64,000 nt of DNA from Cognataquiflexum nitidum. GTDB taxonomy: Bacteria > Bacteroidota > Bacteroidia > Cytophagales > Cyclobacteriaceae. The position numbers were made by a program, and so were the translations under genes. The notes below the pieces were generated by a model. The model did not search any database, had not been told where the DNA came from, and saw nothing but the letters and a program-made list of their open reading frames with translations. The stretch lies in contig NZ_JAKZAM010000010.1 of the NCBI RefSeq assembly GCF_022538055.1, positions 95,622-159,621 on the forward strand. The letters run 5' to 3'. This document shows, one piece after another, positions 18,335 to 27,651 of this stretch (position 1 is its first letter; the number at the start of each line of letters is the position of its first letter).

Positions 18335-19453
18335 TTACCCGATAATTACCTTCGAAAGGATTAAAAAGGGGACTATTTCTGCGCTGCAAATGTAAACAAA
18401 TAAATGGTAATTTTTAAAGGACACCCTATTTGACATAATCAGAAACAACATGAGCACCCCAACCACATAAATCCAAAAAAAGCCATAAAGCAAATATTTT
18501 ATTGTAATTGCCAATTCAAAGAAATCATTCAAAACAATTATACTGACAATCAAGGCCATAACAAATATTGTTATGGAAATAATCCGAAGCATATAAAAAA
18601 AGTGCGGCACCACTATTTTTTTCAAATCAAACACAAATCCCAAGAATCTCAGCAAAGTAAATTTCAATACCGCAACCAGAATGAGTATGGAAGAACCCAA
18701 AAGCCAGCTTAAAAAGTGTTGGTTAAGGTCTCCGCTTACAATAAACTGAAGACTTTCATTGCCTACTGCCTTTACACAGAGCATCAGCAGCAAAAAGGCC
18801 ATCATATTCATCAGCAACAAATAAAAGATAACATCCAGGGAGAAAAACTTCTGAACAGAATTTGATTCTGAGAAATCCTCCGCAGAAAAGACCGAAGTGG
18901 GCATCAAGATCAATTTTAGCACCAAAGGATATATCAACTTGTATACTGCAATCAAAAACAAGATACTGACGATCGCAAAAAAGAAGAAATCATTGAAGTT
19001 ATCCACCTCTCTTTTCTCAGGGAGGAGTTTTTCTACGTCCACCTTTTCCAATGGTGCCTGATAATTTTCAAAAAAACCTTTTTCTACTGAAACATTGCTT
19101 GAATTGATGCCTGTTTTGATAATTGTAAGCAGTGTCCCCGTAGAATCTGATTCTGCCACAAAATTCCGAAAGTCATCCAAAGGAATTACAAATAGGGTAT
19201 CAAAAGTTGTTTGCAGCCATAATTTATCATCCAAAAACAATGTAGATTCTCCCGGAAAAGCCAATCTAAAATAACTGTTTGGAAATGTTTTCAAATCTAA
19301 TTTGACCTGGATTTTGGCATTGGACTTACGGATGGTCTCAGGATACATTTCCCGAATTCCTGTATTATAATTTTCCAAAACCTGCGAAAATCCTCCAAAA
19401 GAAATTCCGGCAAAAAGAAGAAATAGGAAAAACCTGATATATGCTGTTTTCAT
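18335..19453 (-). CDS. DUF4271 multi-pass membrane protein
   Basis: 372 residues: signal-like N-terminus, an exported beta-rich segment (about 25-150), and six or so transmembrane helices from about 155 to the end. The C-terminal membrane part corresponds to DUF4271, regularly found immediately before hemD in Bacteroidota. Function unknown. It starts 3 bp after the outer-membrane protein gene and precedes hemD by 35 bp, so it belongs to one transcript. Confidence 0.85.
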   Translation of the reverse strand: MKTAYIRFFLFLLFAGISFGGFSQVLENYNTGIREMYPETIRKSNAKIQVKLDLKTFPNSYFRLAFPGESTLFLDDKLWLQTTFDTLFVIPLDDFRNFVAESDSTGTLLTIIKTGINSSNVSVEKGFFENYQAPLEKVDVEKLLPEKREVDNFNDFFFFAIVSILFLIAVYKLIYPLVLKLILMPTSVFSAEDFSESNSVQKFFSLDVIFYLLLMNMMAFLLLMLCVKAVGNESLQFIVSGDLNQHFLSWLLGSSILILVAVLKFTLLRFLGFVFDLKKIVVPHFFYMLRIISITIFVMALIVSIIVLNDFFELAITIKYLLYGFFWIYVVGVLMLFLIMSNRVSFKNYHLFVYICSAEIVPFLILSKVIIG

Positions 19454-19456
19454 CTG

Positions 19457-21181
19457 TTAGAATCTACCGGTATATCCAAAGTGGATTTTAGAAAGGTTGA
19501 GAGAAAAATCCTGTATATTAGACCTGCCTAGACCATATATAAAATTGAATACACCGTTTCCTGTCTCAAGACTGAATCCCATTCCCGCAGAGAAGGTTTG
19601 ATCTGTCCCAAAATTCTGAACGTTGTTTTCCAATCTCCCCATATCGGCAAAAATCATAAAATAAGAGTAGCTATCAAAATAAAACCTCGGCTCAAAATTG
19701 AGATAAAGGTATTTGTCAGCAAAAAAGAAGTTCTCATTGAATCCCCTGATACTCTGGAGGCCTCCGATCCGGAAGAGGTCATTCAGCAGGATATTTTTGT
19801 TTTCTACCAACCCGCCGGCAAGTCTGGTAAAAATTCCCCATCGCGGTGAAAGGTAGAAATGCTTTTCAAACCTCGCCTCCATGTAATACTGCAGCGTCTT
19901 GAGTTCAATCCCTTCATACAATTCCGGCGAAAGTCCGGTATTCTGTAATATGTTTTTGTTGCCTATCGCAAATTCTACCTGAGCAAGTGCGCCTCTTCTT
20001 GGAAAAAAAATATCGTCCAACCATATATGCCGGTAGTTGAGCCCATAATTGTTGAACCTGAAATCACCTGCCTCCGGAAGTTGGGTGCTTTCTTCGAGCC
20101 CATTTACCGCTAGCAGGTCTCCAGCCTGACGTCTTGTAAAAAAACTGACATAGCCGTCAGAGCTGACCCTGTAACCAAAATTGAGTCTAAAATCCCTGTT
20201 GAGAAAAGTGGTATCTTCTTTTAATAAAGAAAAAGAAATACCTGCATCAATATTAGACCCCAAAAGCAAAGGCTCAAACCCCGTAATCTTCAATGTTTGC
20301 GAAAATTGGTTGAACCGCTGCCAATGCAGTTCGTAATTTCGTCCTGTTCCCGCCACATTATATAAGGCTATATCAAATTGACCGGTCACCAACAATTTTC
20401 CACCTTCATTCTCATTTGGCAAAAAGCCGATGATACCATCAATGGAATTGATCCTGCGGTCGCTCACAGGAAGGTATAGGGTGGCCTCTTCATTTTGAAA
20501 ACTCAATTCAGGTTCACCGGCCCACTTAAGATAGGGCAGTCCACGTATTTGGCGGATTCCGTCATCTATTTTCCTTTGGGAAAAGGATTCCCCTGGTTTG
20601 ATCTGTAAAAACCTGGAAATAAACTCCGGCTTGGTTTTGGTATCTCCGGTAATTTTTAAGGTATCGAAAGTAATCCTTGGGCCTGAATCCAATGCCAATG
20701 CGCCCGAAAATCCCTTCTCAGTCCTAGCCAAACTGTCAATCCTGATGGCTGCAAAAGGATAGCCTTTATTCTCAGATTCTTTTAATATGGACTCAAAAAG
20801 TCTTGAAACCTGTCTGTAATCAAAAGGCCTTCCATCAAATCTTCTCAAATCAACGCCGGTTTTGACCAGTAATACAGGATCGACATTGCCTTGCTTTAAT
20901 GTCACCCATTCAAACCTGTCTCCGGTATTCACCCTCAGCCAAAGTGAATCCGCATTGGATTTTACCTTGGATTCTTGCGGTGCCAAATAGCCAAGACTGT
21001 ACAGCTCCTGGTATTTGCCCTTGATAAAGTTAGAAAGGGATACCGAATCTCTCAATACCTGATCTTCCTGAAGCGACAGTGCTCCCACCAATTCCCAACG
21101 GAGCCATTTTCCTCCTTGGGAGTATCCCGGAGAAGCAAATGCACAAAATAATGGAAACAGGAAAATTAGGATTCTTTTCAC
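19457..21181 (-). CDS. BamA/TamA-like outer-membrane barrel protein with POTRA-type domains
   Basis: 574 residues with a signal peptide (ending GYSQ). There are three POTRA-like segments to about residue 245, including FDTLKITGDTKTKPEFISR and QRKIDDGIRQIRGLPYL, followed by a 16-strand-type barrel. The barrel carries FRIGGLQSIRGFNEN (the Omp85 RGF-type motif region) and ends in GYTGRF. Members insert or transport outer-membrane proteins. As first gene of the run toward gldN it fits an outer-membrane biogenesis theme. It is too short to be BamA itself. Confidence 0.85.
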   Translation of the reverse strand: MKRILIFLFPLFCAFASPGYSQGGKWLRWELVGALSLQEDQVLRDSVSLSNFIKGKYQELYSLGYLAPQESKVKSNADSLWLRVNTGDRFEWVTLKQGNVDPVLLVKTGVDLRRFDGRPFDYRQVSRLFESILKESENKGYPFAAIRIDSLARTEKGFSGALALDSGPRITFDTLKITGDTKTKPEFISRFLQIKPGESFSQRKIDDGIRQIRGLPYLKWAGEPELSFQNEEATLYLPVSDRRINSIDGIIGFLPNENEGGKLLVTGQFDIALYNVAGTGRNYELHWQRFNQFSQTLKITGFEPLLLGSNIDAGISFSLLKEDTTFLNRDFRLNFGYRVSSDGYVSFFTRRQAGDLLAVNGLEESTQLPEAGDFRFNNYGLNYRHIWLDDIFFPRRGALAQVEFAIGNKNILQNTGLSPELYEGIELKTLQYYMEARFEKHFYLSPRWGIFTRLAGGLVENKNILLNDLFRIGGLQSIRGFNENFFFADKYLYLNFEPRFYFDSYSYFMIFADMGRLENNVQNFGTDQTFSAGMGFSLETGNGVFNFIYGLGRSNIQDFSLNLSKIHFGYTGRF

Positions 21182-21228
21182 CTTTGACTGGTAGGTTTGA
21201 GTATCTTTGACGGCTAAAAGTAAATAAA

Positions 21229-22356
21229 TTGTCCGGTATCTACATCCATATTCCTTTTTGTAAGCAGGCTTGTCACTATTGTGATTTTCACTTCAGTACC
21301 AGCAAAGACCTGATCGAGGAGATGGTGGATTCCATTTGTATAGAGCTCAAACAGAGAAAAGACTTTTTGCCAAAAGAAACTCCCGTCAGAACGGTTTATT
21401 TTGGAGGAGGTACACCCTCACTGCTTTCCAAATCCCATTTGGAAAAGATTTTGGAAACAATCTCCAAATGGTATCCTTTGGATCTGGAGGAAGTAACGCT
21501 GGAAGCAAATCCCGATGACCTCAGTACCTCAAGCCTCGAATCCTGGAAAGCTTTGGGAATTGACAGGTTAAGTATCGGCATACAGACCTTCAACCCTGAG
21601 ATCCTGAAATTTTATAACCGCGCACATACAGCGGAGGAATCATTGAAAGCCATTGAATCCGCAAAATCAATGGGATTTGAAAAGCTGTCGGTTGATTTGA
21701 TCTATGGATTTCCTTCTGACAGTCATGATGTCTGGAAAAGAGACCTTGAAATCGCCTTAACCCAAAATCCGGGACACATCAGCAGCTATTGTCTGACTGT
21801 CGAACCAAAAACCGCTTTGGGAAATTGGCACAAAAAAGGAAAATACAAGGCAGCTTCGGAGGATTTTGCTGCTGAGCAATTTGAAATCCTGATGCAGTCC
21901 ATGGAAGACGCCGGCTATGTCCAATACGAGATTTCGAATTTTGGTAAGCCTGGACAGTTTGCCCTCCACAATACCAATTATTGGCTTGGAGTTCCTTATC
22001 TGGGAATAGGCCCAAGTGCGCATTCCTTTGACGGAAAAAGCCGGGGTTCGAATATTGCCAACAATGCCCAATACATTAAAAAGTTGAAAACCGGGGAAAG
22101 CATTTACGCCAAAGAAATCCTCAGTGATGAAGATGCTGCCAATGATTACATCCTCACTTCTCTGAGAACCATTTGGGGAACGGACCTGACTTATCTAAAG
22201 GACAATTTGGGTTGGGACTTGGCAGATTTGAAAAAAGACATCTTCCCGATGCTGAGGCAAGAAAAACTCATTCTGGAAGAAACCAACAAAATCATCCTGA
22301 CCCAAAAAGGAAGATTGTTGGCAGACAGCATCGCCGAATCTCTTTTTTTACCTTAA
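21229..22356 (+). CDS. hemW: Radical SAM haem chaperone HemW
   Basis: 375 residues from a TTG start at 21229 (MSGIYIHIPF). No in-frame ATG precedes the essential cluster. The radical-SAM signature CKQACHYCDF has Cys 11, 15 and 18, followed by YFGGGTPSLL and the HemW C-terminal domain. HemW inserts haem into acceptor proteins and was long mislabelled coproporphyrinogen oxidase (HemN lacks this spacing). It is divergent from the outer-membrane gene; DUF721 follows. Confidence 0.92.
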   Translation: MSGIYIHIPFCKQACHYCDFHFSTSKDLIEEMVDSICIELKQRKDFLPKETPVRTVYFGGGTPSLLSKSHLEKILETISKWYPLDLEEVTLEANPDDLSTSSLESWKALGIDRLSIGIQTFNPEILKFYNRAHTAEESLKAIESAKSMGFEKLSVDLIYGFPSDSHDVWKRDLEIALTQNPGHISSYCLTVEPKTALGNWHKKGKYKAASEDFAAEQFEILMQSMEDAGYVQYEISNFGKPGQFALHNTNYWLGVPYLGIGPSAHSFDGKSRGSNIANNAQYIKKLKTGESIYAKEILSDEDAANDYILTSLRTIWGTDLTYLKDNLGWDLADLKKDIFPMLRQEKLILEETNKIILTQKGRLLADSIAESLFLP

Positions 22357-22377
22357 ATAAAATTACCTTTGGATACG

Positions 22378-22692
22378 ATGGAAAAGTACGGCAACAACGG
22401 AGGAAGAAAGAAAGAAGCGACACCCTTGAAGGAGGCTTTTGATGATTTGCTGAAAGCTTACCGGCTCAAAGATAAGTTTGACGAAAGGTTGCTTTTGCAG
22501 GCATGGCCGGAAATGATGGGCAAAATGGTCGCCTCCCGCACCACAGGCCTGTATATCAAGGAAAAGAAACTTTTTGTAAAAATCAACTCCGGACCAGTCA
22601 AGAATGAACTGAAAATGAACCGGACCAAAGTCATGGACTTGATTGAGGCCAAGTTTGGCAAAGGAGTGATCGAGGAAATAGTATTTCTTTAA
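22378..22692 (+). CDS. DUF721 protein
   Basis: 104 residues from ATG 22378 (a TTG three codons upstream is less likely). It has the DUF721 core: ATPLKEAFDDLLKAYRL, AWPEMMGKMVASRT, and LFVKINSGPVKNELKMNR. The family is small, DNA/RNA-associated in character, and of unsettled function; related domains occur near dnaA/recF in other bacteria. It follows hemW by 21 bp. Confidence 0.85.
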   Translation: MEKYGNNGGRKKEATPLKEAFDDLLKAYRLKDKFDERLLLQAWPEMMGKMVASRTTGLYIKEKKLFVKINSGPVKNELKMNRTKVMDLIEAKFGKGVIEEIVFL

Positions 22693-22730
22693 ATTCAAAT
22701 AGCAATTTTTTTTCTCTGTCAAAAATTCGG

Positions 22731-23876
22731 TCACTTTCCCTTGATTTGAATCAAATAGTAATTTAATAGATCCTCCACAGGCTGATCTGCAGCTTTTATG
22801 AAAATCCTATTTCCTAAAGGAAAATAGAAAAACGAAAGATCGGTTTCAAGTGAGCTAAGGTCTATTTCCTGAATTTTTTCAAAGGAAGAGTCAAACAATT
22901 CCAAAAATTTTGAACTTTTACCTTCAATTAGTTCTCCCCTCACAATTCTGAAAAAAGTGTTGTTTTCTAAAATACAGAATGGTCCAAATTCGATATCATC
23001 ACTCCAAGTTTTTGAAATTGTTAAGAATTTTGGCAGATCCATATCACCGGGGATGATTTCCGGTTCTTTTTTTTCTCTTTTGAACATGTCAGAATTCGGC
23101 TCGAAAATTTCAGTCTTTTTGGAAGAGAAATTGAAAAATTGAAAATCAGCACAAAATGGATACGAAATAATGCAACCCAAATCTGTAACCAACAATCCTG
23201 GTTTAAAAGCATTGTTAACCTTAGCCAATTTGTCACCATTTGGTTGAGCTAATTGGATCATATGTCTTTTTATCTTTTTCAAAGGTGAAAATGGCATATC
23301 TGAAAAACTATCTTTTTCCAAATTGTAATGAATTAAGGAAAGCTGATCAGTATGAAAATTGTCTGAAAAAAAATACAAGTCCTTTAGGTTCGGATTAGAT
23401 AAAATGAAAACGGGTGATGTGGAATTCTCTATGAATGAAAGACCTTTCTCAATACCGAATAGGCTTTTTCCCAATACTTTCCTATTAACAACCCCGTTAT
23501 GAGGAATGTAAATAGTGGTATTATCCATGAAAAGAAAATTATCTGCAAAAGGAAAAAAATAATTAAATGATTCTATTCCATTTGGCCCTTCATATGGAAT
23601 CTCAATTCCTTTCTTGATTGGATTTTCATCAATATCCAAAAACACAGTATCTATTGATCTGCTAAAAGAATGACTCATCAGAAAGGCATTTTGATTTTCA
23701 AAAAGAGGCGAAACCTTGAATGGGAATTGGGACGAAAGCCCAGATCCTGAAATATCCAATGTCTTCTTTTCAGATATTTCTATTTGAAAAACTTGTTCAG
23801 GAGTTTTTTCAACCCCTGAACAAGAATACAAAAAGCAAATACCAACTATACTTAATACCGCATTATGAATTTTCAT
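22731..23876 (-). CDS. DUF4221-type lipoprotein, beta-propeller-like
   Basis: 381 residues with lipobox LYSC (Cys about residue 19). The body has recurring beta-hairpin segments, consistent with the DUF4221 family of Bacteroidota lipoproteins with a propeller-like fold. I see no catalytic motif. Probably surface or periplasmic; function unknown. Confidence 0.65.
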   Translation of the reverse strand: MKIHNAVLSIVGICFLYSCSGVEKTPEQVFQIEISEKKTLDISGSGLSSQFPFKVSPLFENQNAFLMSHSFSRSIDTVFLDIDENPIKKGIEIPYEGPNGIESFNYFFPFADNFLFMDNTTIYIPHNGVVNRKVLGKSLFGIEKGLSFIENSTSPVFILSNPNLKDLYFFSDNFHTDQLSLIHYNLEKDSFSDMPFSPLKKIKRHMIQLAQPNGDKLAKVNNAFKPGLLVTDLGCIISYPFCADFQFFNFSSKKTEIFEPNSDMFKREKKEPEIIPGDMDLPKFLTISKTWSDDIEFGPFCILENNTFFRIVRGELIEGKSSKFLELFDSSFEKIQEIDLSSLETDLSFFYFPLGNRIFIKAADQPVEDLLNYYLIQIKGK

Positions 23877-23900
23877 GCAACTATTTTGGAATCAAATATA

Positions 23901-24620
23901 CTAATCCTGCTGCGCAAAAACCTTCTTCATCAGGTCTGAAGTCCTTCCCAAGGGATTCTCGCGGATGTTTTTTTCTTCCTCGGCAATCAGCACAAATAGA
24001 CCATCTATTGCCTTTTGGGTCACATAAGCATTCAGGTCAGGATTGACTTTTTGCTTGGTAAGCGGGATTTTATTAAAGGAATTGGCCAGGTCTCCATAGT
24101 ACTTGGTCGCACCTACTTCATCCAAGGAAGTTTGGATTTTAGGTTGGAAGAGCGCCACCAGTTGGGCATTGGTTGTCCTTTTCAAAAAATCCGTGGCGGC
24201 TGTCGGCTCTCCTTTTAAGATTCCGAGTGCATCCTGGATATTCATCTGCTTGATGGCATTCACAAAAATAGGCTTTGCCTCGATGGCTGCGCTTTCCGCA
24301 CCGCGGTTGATGGCGAGCAAGGCCCTGTCCACTTCGCTGCCAAGCCCCATATTTCGGAGGGTTTTTTCTACTTTTTGGGCATCCTCAGGAAGGAGGATCT
24401 TGATCAGGTCGTTTTTGAAGTAGCCATCAGTCTTTGAGGCAAGGTCAGTCCCTTTCACTATTCCCTGCTCGAGCGCTTCTTTCAATCCCGCCGCAACTTC
24501 ATCCTGAGACAGAGAAATCTGACCGGAGGTGACATCCTTGATCAGTTTATTGATCTGTGCCGAGGAGCAACTGTATAGGAAAACAAAAAATACCAGAAAA
24601 GAAATCTTGTAAAATCGCAT
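23901..24620 (-). CDS. DUF4197 lipoprotein
   Basis: 239 residues with lipobox LYSC (Cys about residue 18) and the helical DUF4197 domain (LSQDEVAAGLKEALEQGI, GYFKNDLIKILLPEDAQ, PTAATDFLKRTT, and a terminal IREN segment). Periplasmic, function unknown. It follows the DUF4221 gene's promoter side with 24 bp between them on the same strand. Confidence 0.88.
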   Translation of the reverse strand: MRFYKISFLVFFVFLYSCSSAQINKLIKDVTSGQISLSQDEVAAGLKEALEQGIVKGTDLASKTDGYFKNDLIKILLPEDAQKVEKTLRNMGLGSEVDRALLAINRGAESAAIEAKPIFVNAIKQMNIQDALGILKGEPTAATDFLKRTTNAQLVALFQPKIQTSLDEVGATKYYGDLANSFNKIPLTKQKVNPDLNAYVTQKAIDGLFVLIAEEEKNIRENPLGRTSDLMKKVFAQQD

Positions 24621-24713
24621 AGGTTTTTTTTTAACATTTATTTAGACACATGGCATTTAACGCTGTCAGGAAAATTAAGTTTGTTTCAGTATTATTGTAT
24701 TCAATTTCCAAGA

Positions 24714-26780
24714 ATGCTTAAGCTCCCTACTCCAAATATCGGTAAAATAAGTATTTTGGTGGCCATCCTGACTTGGTTGGCTTTGCTTTTTGTAGACATC
24801 ACGAGGATTTTCCAATCAGTAAATCAGATGGAAAATACCCTCGCACCTGAGATATCCTACATTCTTGAAATCCTGTTCTTTATTCTTGTTTATATTTTTT
24901 ACAACTATTCGATCAATAAAAACGAGAACATTGATTTTCTCAATCTTATATGGCGCGGGGTATCGACTGGGCTTTTGGCGACATTTATTTCCTTTGGAAT
25001 CAGCATTTTTTATTTGATGTTAGGGGAGAGCAAATTGGGTTCAGATCCTTTGGTGAGCAATTTTTTCTATCATGTCAATTTTGCTTTTATTACACTGTTT
25101 CTGATATCCACTTCTTTGCTTTGGAAGCACCTGATCCTGTATCAAAAATCCAAAAAGGTAGTTCAACAATGGCAAGCTTTTGAGGTCTTGATGCTGATAA
25201 GCATGTTTTTTGTATTCATCAACGAAAATGATTTCGACTATAGCTTCATTTTTGGATTGGTTTTCCTTTCGATATTTTCTGCTTCACTCTCTATTAACCT
25301 AAAGTGGATTCCTTACCTGACTTTCAAAGAGAAATGGAAATCCATTCTTTTTCTGGTTATTATCTTAGTCTGCACCACTTTTCTATTTTCCAGTTTATCG
25401 TCATACAGCGACATCGGTGTCACTTCTTTTGTCAACCTTACTGATAATTTATTTTTGATTGGGCTTTTTGCCTTTGTATTTATCTATGCGCTGTTCAGTT
25501 TTTTGGTAACACTTTTCAATCTGCCTACTTCTTCTGTTTTTGAGCAAAAACTGGTGGAAGCCATCAATTTTCAGCGGCTAAGCCAATCCATCAAACCAGG
25601 GCAGGACGAAAGCCAAGTCTTGGATATATTGATTGACTCCAGCATGAGTGCTTCTTATGCTGACGGGGGCTGGCTGGAGATTTTGGACAAGGACAATATT
25701 CCCCAAATGATCCAGAAAAGGTTCATTGATGAGGAAATCCGTGAGGAGATCATTGCTTTGTTCCAAACCATCAAGCCATTTTCGGAGTTTGATTGGTCGC
25801 TGGAGGACAATGATTCTAAGAAGTTTTATGGAAAAATACCGCACAACATTTATAAATCAGCCTTTTTGATTCCTTTGGTAGTCAATAAAAAAACAATCGG
25901 AAGGATGTATCTGGTCAAGGAGGTAAGGGATGGATTCAACAAAGAGATGATCAATATCATCACCACATTTGTCGGTCAGGCCTCCATATCAGTGGAAAAT
26001 TACAGGTTGCTGAATGAAGCCATCAAAACAGAAAGGTACAAAGAAGAGTTAAAAATAGCCCAACGCGTGCAGCGGAGTCTCTTGCCAAAGGAACTGCACC
26101 ACAATGAAAAATTTGAGATTTGCGGATTTTCAGTCGCAGCAGATGAAGTCGGCGGAGATTATTATGAAACCAAAAACCTGGACGAGGGAGTCTTTGCCAT
26201 AATTATAGGAGATGTCTCCGGGAAGGGTACTTCTGCTGCCTTCAATATGTCCCAAATGAAAGGTATCTTTCACAGTTTGGTTCAGCTCAAACCGAGCCCC
26301 GGGGAGTTTTTGTACAAAGCAAATACTGCGCTAAGCCAATGTTTGGAAAGAAACCACTTTATCACCACCTCCTATTTTCTTTTGGATACCAACCTACAGA
26401 CCATCAAATACAGCCGTGCGGGCCATTGCCCTACCTTATTTTATGACCATAGTACAGACAAAGCAGAATACCTGAGTGCCGATGGTTTGGGTTTGGGGAT
26501 TGTGAGAAACCTCAACTACAGAAACTACATCCACGAGTCGGAATTTCAGTATGAAAAAGAAGATATTCTGGTGCTGTATACCGACGGCATCATTGAAGCC
26601 AAAGATGAAAAAGGAGTTGAATTCGGTTATGACAACCTGAAAGCCTCTCTTGTGAAATATAAAAATCTAAGTGCAGAAAAAATTCAGGAAAGAATTATTG
26701 ATCAAGTCTATCAATTTGTAGGGGAGGGGGGAATACCCGATGATGATTTTTCCATCATGGTGATCAAGTTCAACTCATAA
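24714..26780 (+). CDS. Membrane GAF-SpoIIE serine phosphatase (RsbU-like)
   Basis: 688 residues from ATG 24714; an upstream in-frame TTG at 24681 is unlikely. About seven transmembrane helices (residues 10-275) are followed by a GAF domain (about 310-440), a short coiled linker (ERYKEELKIAQRVQRSLLPK), and a PP2C/SpoIIE phosphatase (DEVGGDYYETK, IIIGDVSGKGTSAAF, YSRAGHCP, YTDGIIEA) to the end. Family members dephosphorylate STAS anti-anti-sigma factors. The next two genes are exactly a STAS protein and an anti-sigma-type kinase, so this is the input phosphatase of a partner switch. Confidence 0.93.
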   Translation: MLKLPTPNIGKISILVAILTWLALLFVDITRIFQSVNQMENTLAPEISYILEILFFILVYIFYNYSINKNENIDFLNLIWRGVSTGLLATFISFGISIFYLMLGESKLGSDPLVSNFFYHVNFAFITLFLISTSLLWKHLILYQKSKKVVQQWQAFEVLMLISMFFVFINENDFDYSFIFGLVFLSIFSASLSINLKWIPYLTFKEKWKSILFLVIILVCTTFLFSSLSSYSDIGVTSFVNLTDNLFLIGLFAFVFIYALFSFLVTLFNLPTSSVFEQKLVEAINFQRLSQSIKPGQDESQVLDILIDSSMSASYADGGWLEILDKDNIPQMIQKRFIDEEIREEIIALFQTIKPFSEFDWSLEDNDSKKFYGKIPHNIYKSAFLIPLVVNKKTIGRMYLVKEVRDGFNKEMINIITTFVGQASISVENYRLLNEAIKTERYKEELKIAQRVQRSLLPKELHHNEKFEICGFSVAADEVGGDYYETKNLDEGVFAIIIGDVSGKGTSAAFNMSQMKGIFHSLVQLKPSPGEFLYKANTALSQCLERNHFITTSYFLLDTNLQTIKYSRAGHCPTLFYDHSTDKAEYLSADGLGLGIVRNLNYRNYIHESEFQYEKEDILVLYTDGIIEAKDEKGVEFGYDNLKASLVKYKNLSAEKIQERIIDQVYQFVGEGGIPDDDFSIMVIKFNS

Positions 26781-26810
26781 CCAAACACTTACAAAACCGT
26801 AATTAAGAAG

Positions 26811-27143
26811 ATGCTTAACATAGAAAAACATATTGAAGATGGAAATTGGGTACTGATATTGACAGGAGAAATCGATGCGAGCAACTCCGTCGAACTTGAT
26901 GCTGCTGTCAGTGAGGTAGTACAGGAGGGGGCAAAAAAAATCTTGATAGACTGTTCCGAGTTGGATTATATTTCTTCTGCGGGATTGGGAGTGTTTATGT
27001 CTTACCTGGATGATTTTGAAGAAAATAATGTCAAAATGGTCATTTTTGACCTTAAAGATAAGGTTTTTCAGGTGTTCCATATTTTGGGACTAGACCAACT
27101 GATCACTATCCGGCCTACTAAAGAAGAAGCCCTGAAGGATTAA
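26811..27143 (+). CDS. STAS anti-sigma factor antagonist (RsbV-like)
   Basis: 110 residues forming one STAS domain. DCSELDYISSAGLGVFMSYL holds the phosphorylatable serine pair just before the AGLGV helix. It is expected to be phosphorylated by the next gene's kinase and dephosphorylated by the preceding phosphatase. It lies 30 bp from the phosphatase and 3 bp from the kinase, so one operon is near certain. Confidence 0.93.
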   Translation: MLNIEKHIEDGNWVLILTGEIDASNSVELDAAVSEVVQEGAKKILIDCSELDYISSAGLGVFMSYLDDFEENNVKMVIFDLKDKVFQVFHILGLDQLITIRPTKEEALKD

Positions 27144-27146
27144 ATT

Positions 27147-27563
27147 ATGAATTCCCAATTAAGATTATATTGCGATACATCCCAATTGTCTGACTTGAGA
27201 CAGTTTTTGGAAGCGATTCTAAATAAAACCTTGTTGTCAGACATTGAGCAGCATCAGGTGATCTTGGCTGTGGAAGAAGTATGTGCCAACCTGATTATCC
27301 ATTCCCATGATTGTAATTCCAAAGAATACATTGACCTCAATGTGGTTTCGTCCCAAAGTCTCGTTGTTTTTGAAATACTGGATTTTGGAAAAGGATTTAA
27401 TATACTCGAATACCAAGAACCGGAAATATCACAAGTGATCAAATCAAAGAGAAAAGGAGGCCTTGGCATCATTTTGGTAAAAAGGATAATGGACAAAATA
27501 GAGTTTGAATCCTTGGAAAATAAAAATATCTGCAGGTTATATAAAATTCTGAATTCCAAATAA
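27147..27563 (+). CDS. Anti-sigma factor-type serine kinase (RsbW-like)
   Basis: 138 residues of the GHKL ATPase type: N-box AVEEVCANLIIHSH (about residue 33-46), G1 DFGKGFN, and G2 KGGLGIILVKRIMD. Such kinases phosphorylate a STAS partner and hold a sigma factor or other target. No sigma factor gene is adjacent, so the target may be encoded elsewhere or may not be a sigma factor, as is often seen in Bacteroidota. Confidence 0.92.
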   Translation: MNSQLRLYCDTSQLSDLRQFLEAILNKTLLSDIEQHQVILAVEEVCANLIIHSHDCNSKEYIDLNVVSSQSLVVFEILDFGKGFNILEYQEPEISQVIKSKRKGGLGIILVKRIMDKIEFESLENKNICRLYKILNSK

Positions 27564-27651
27564 TTGTTAATTAGGATATCTTAATCGTCCAACCGCCCCG
27601 AATTTTTCAATTTAATTTGTAACATTGCACTTGTTTTCCGGCATTTCATTT

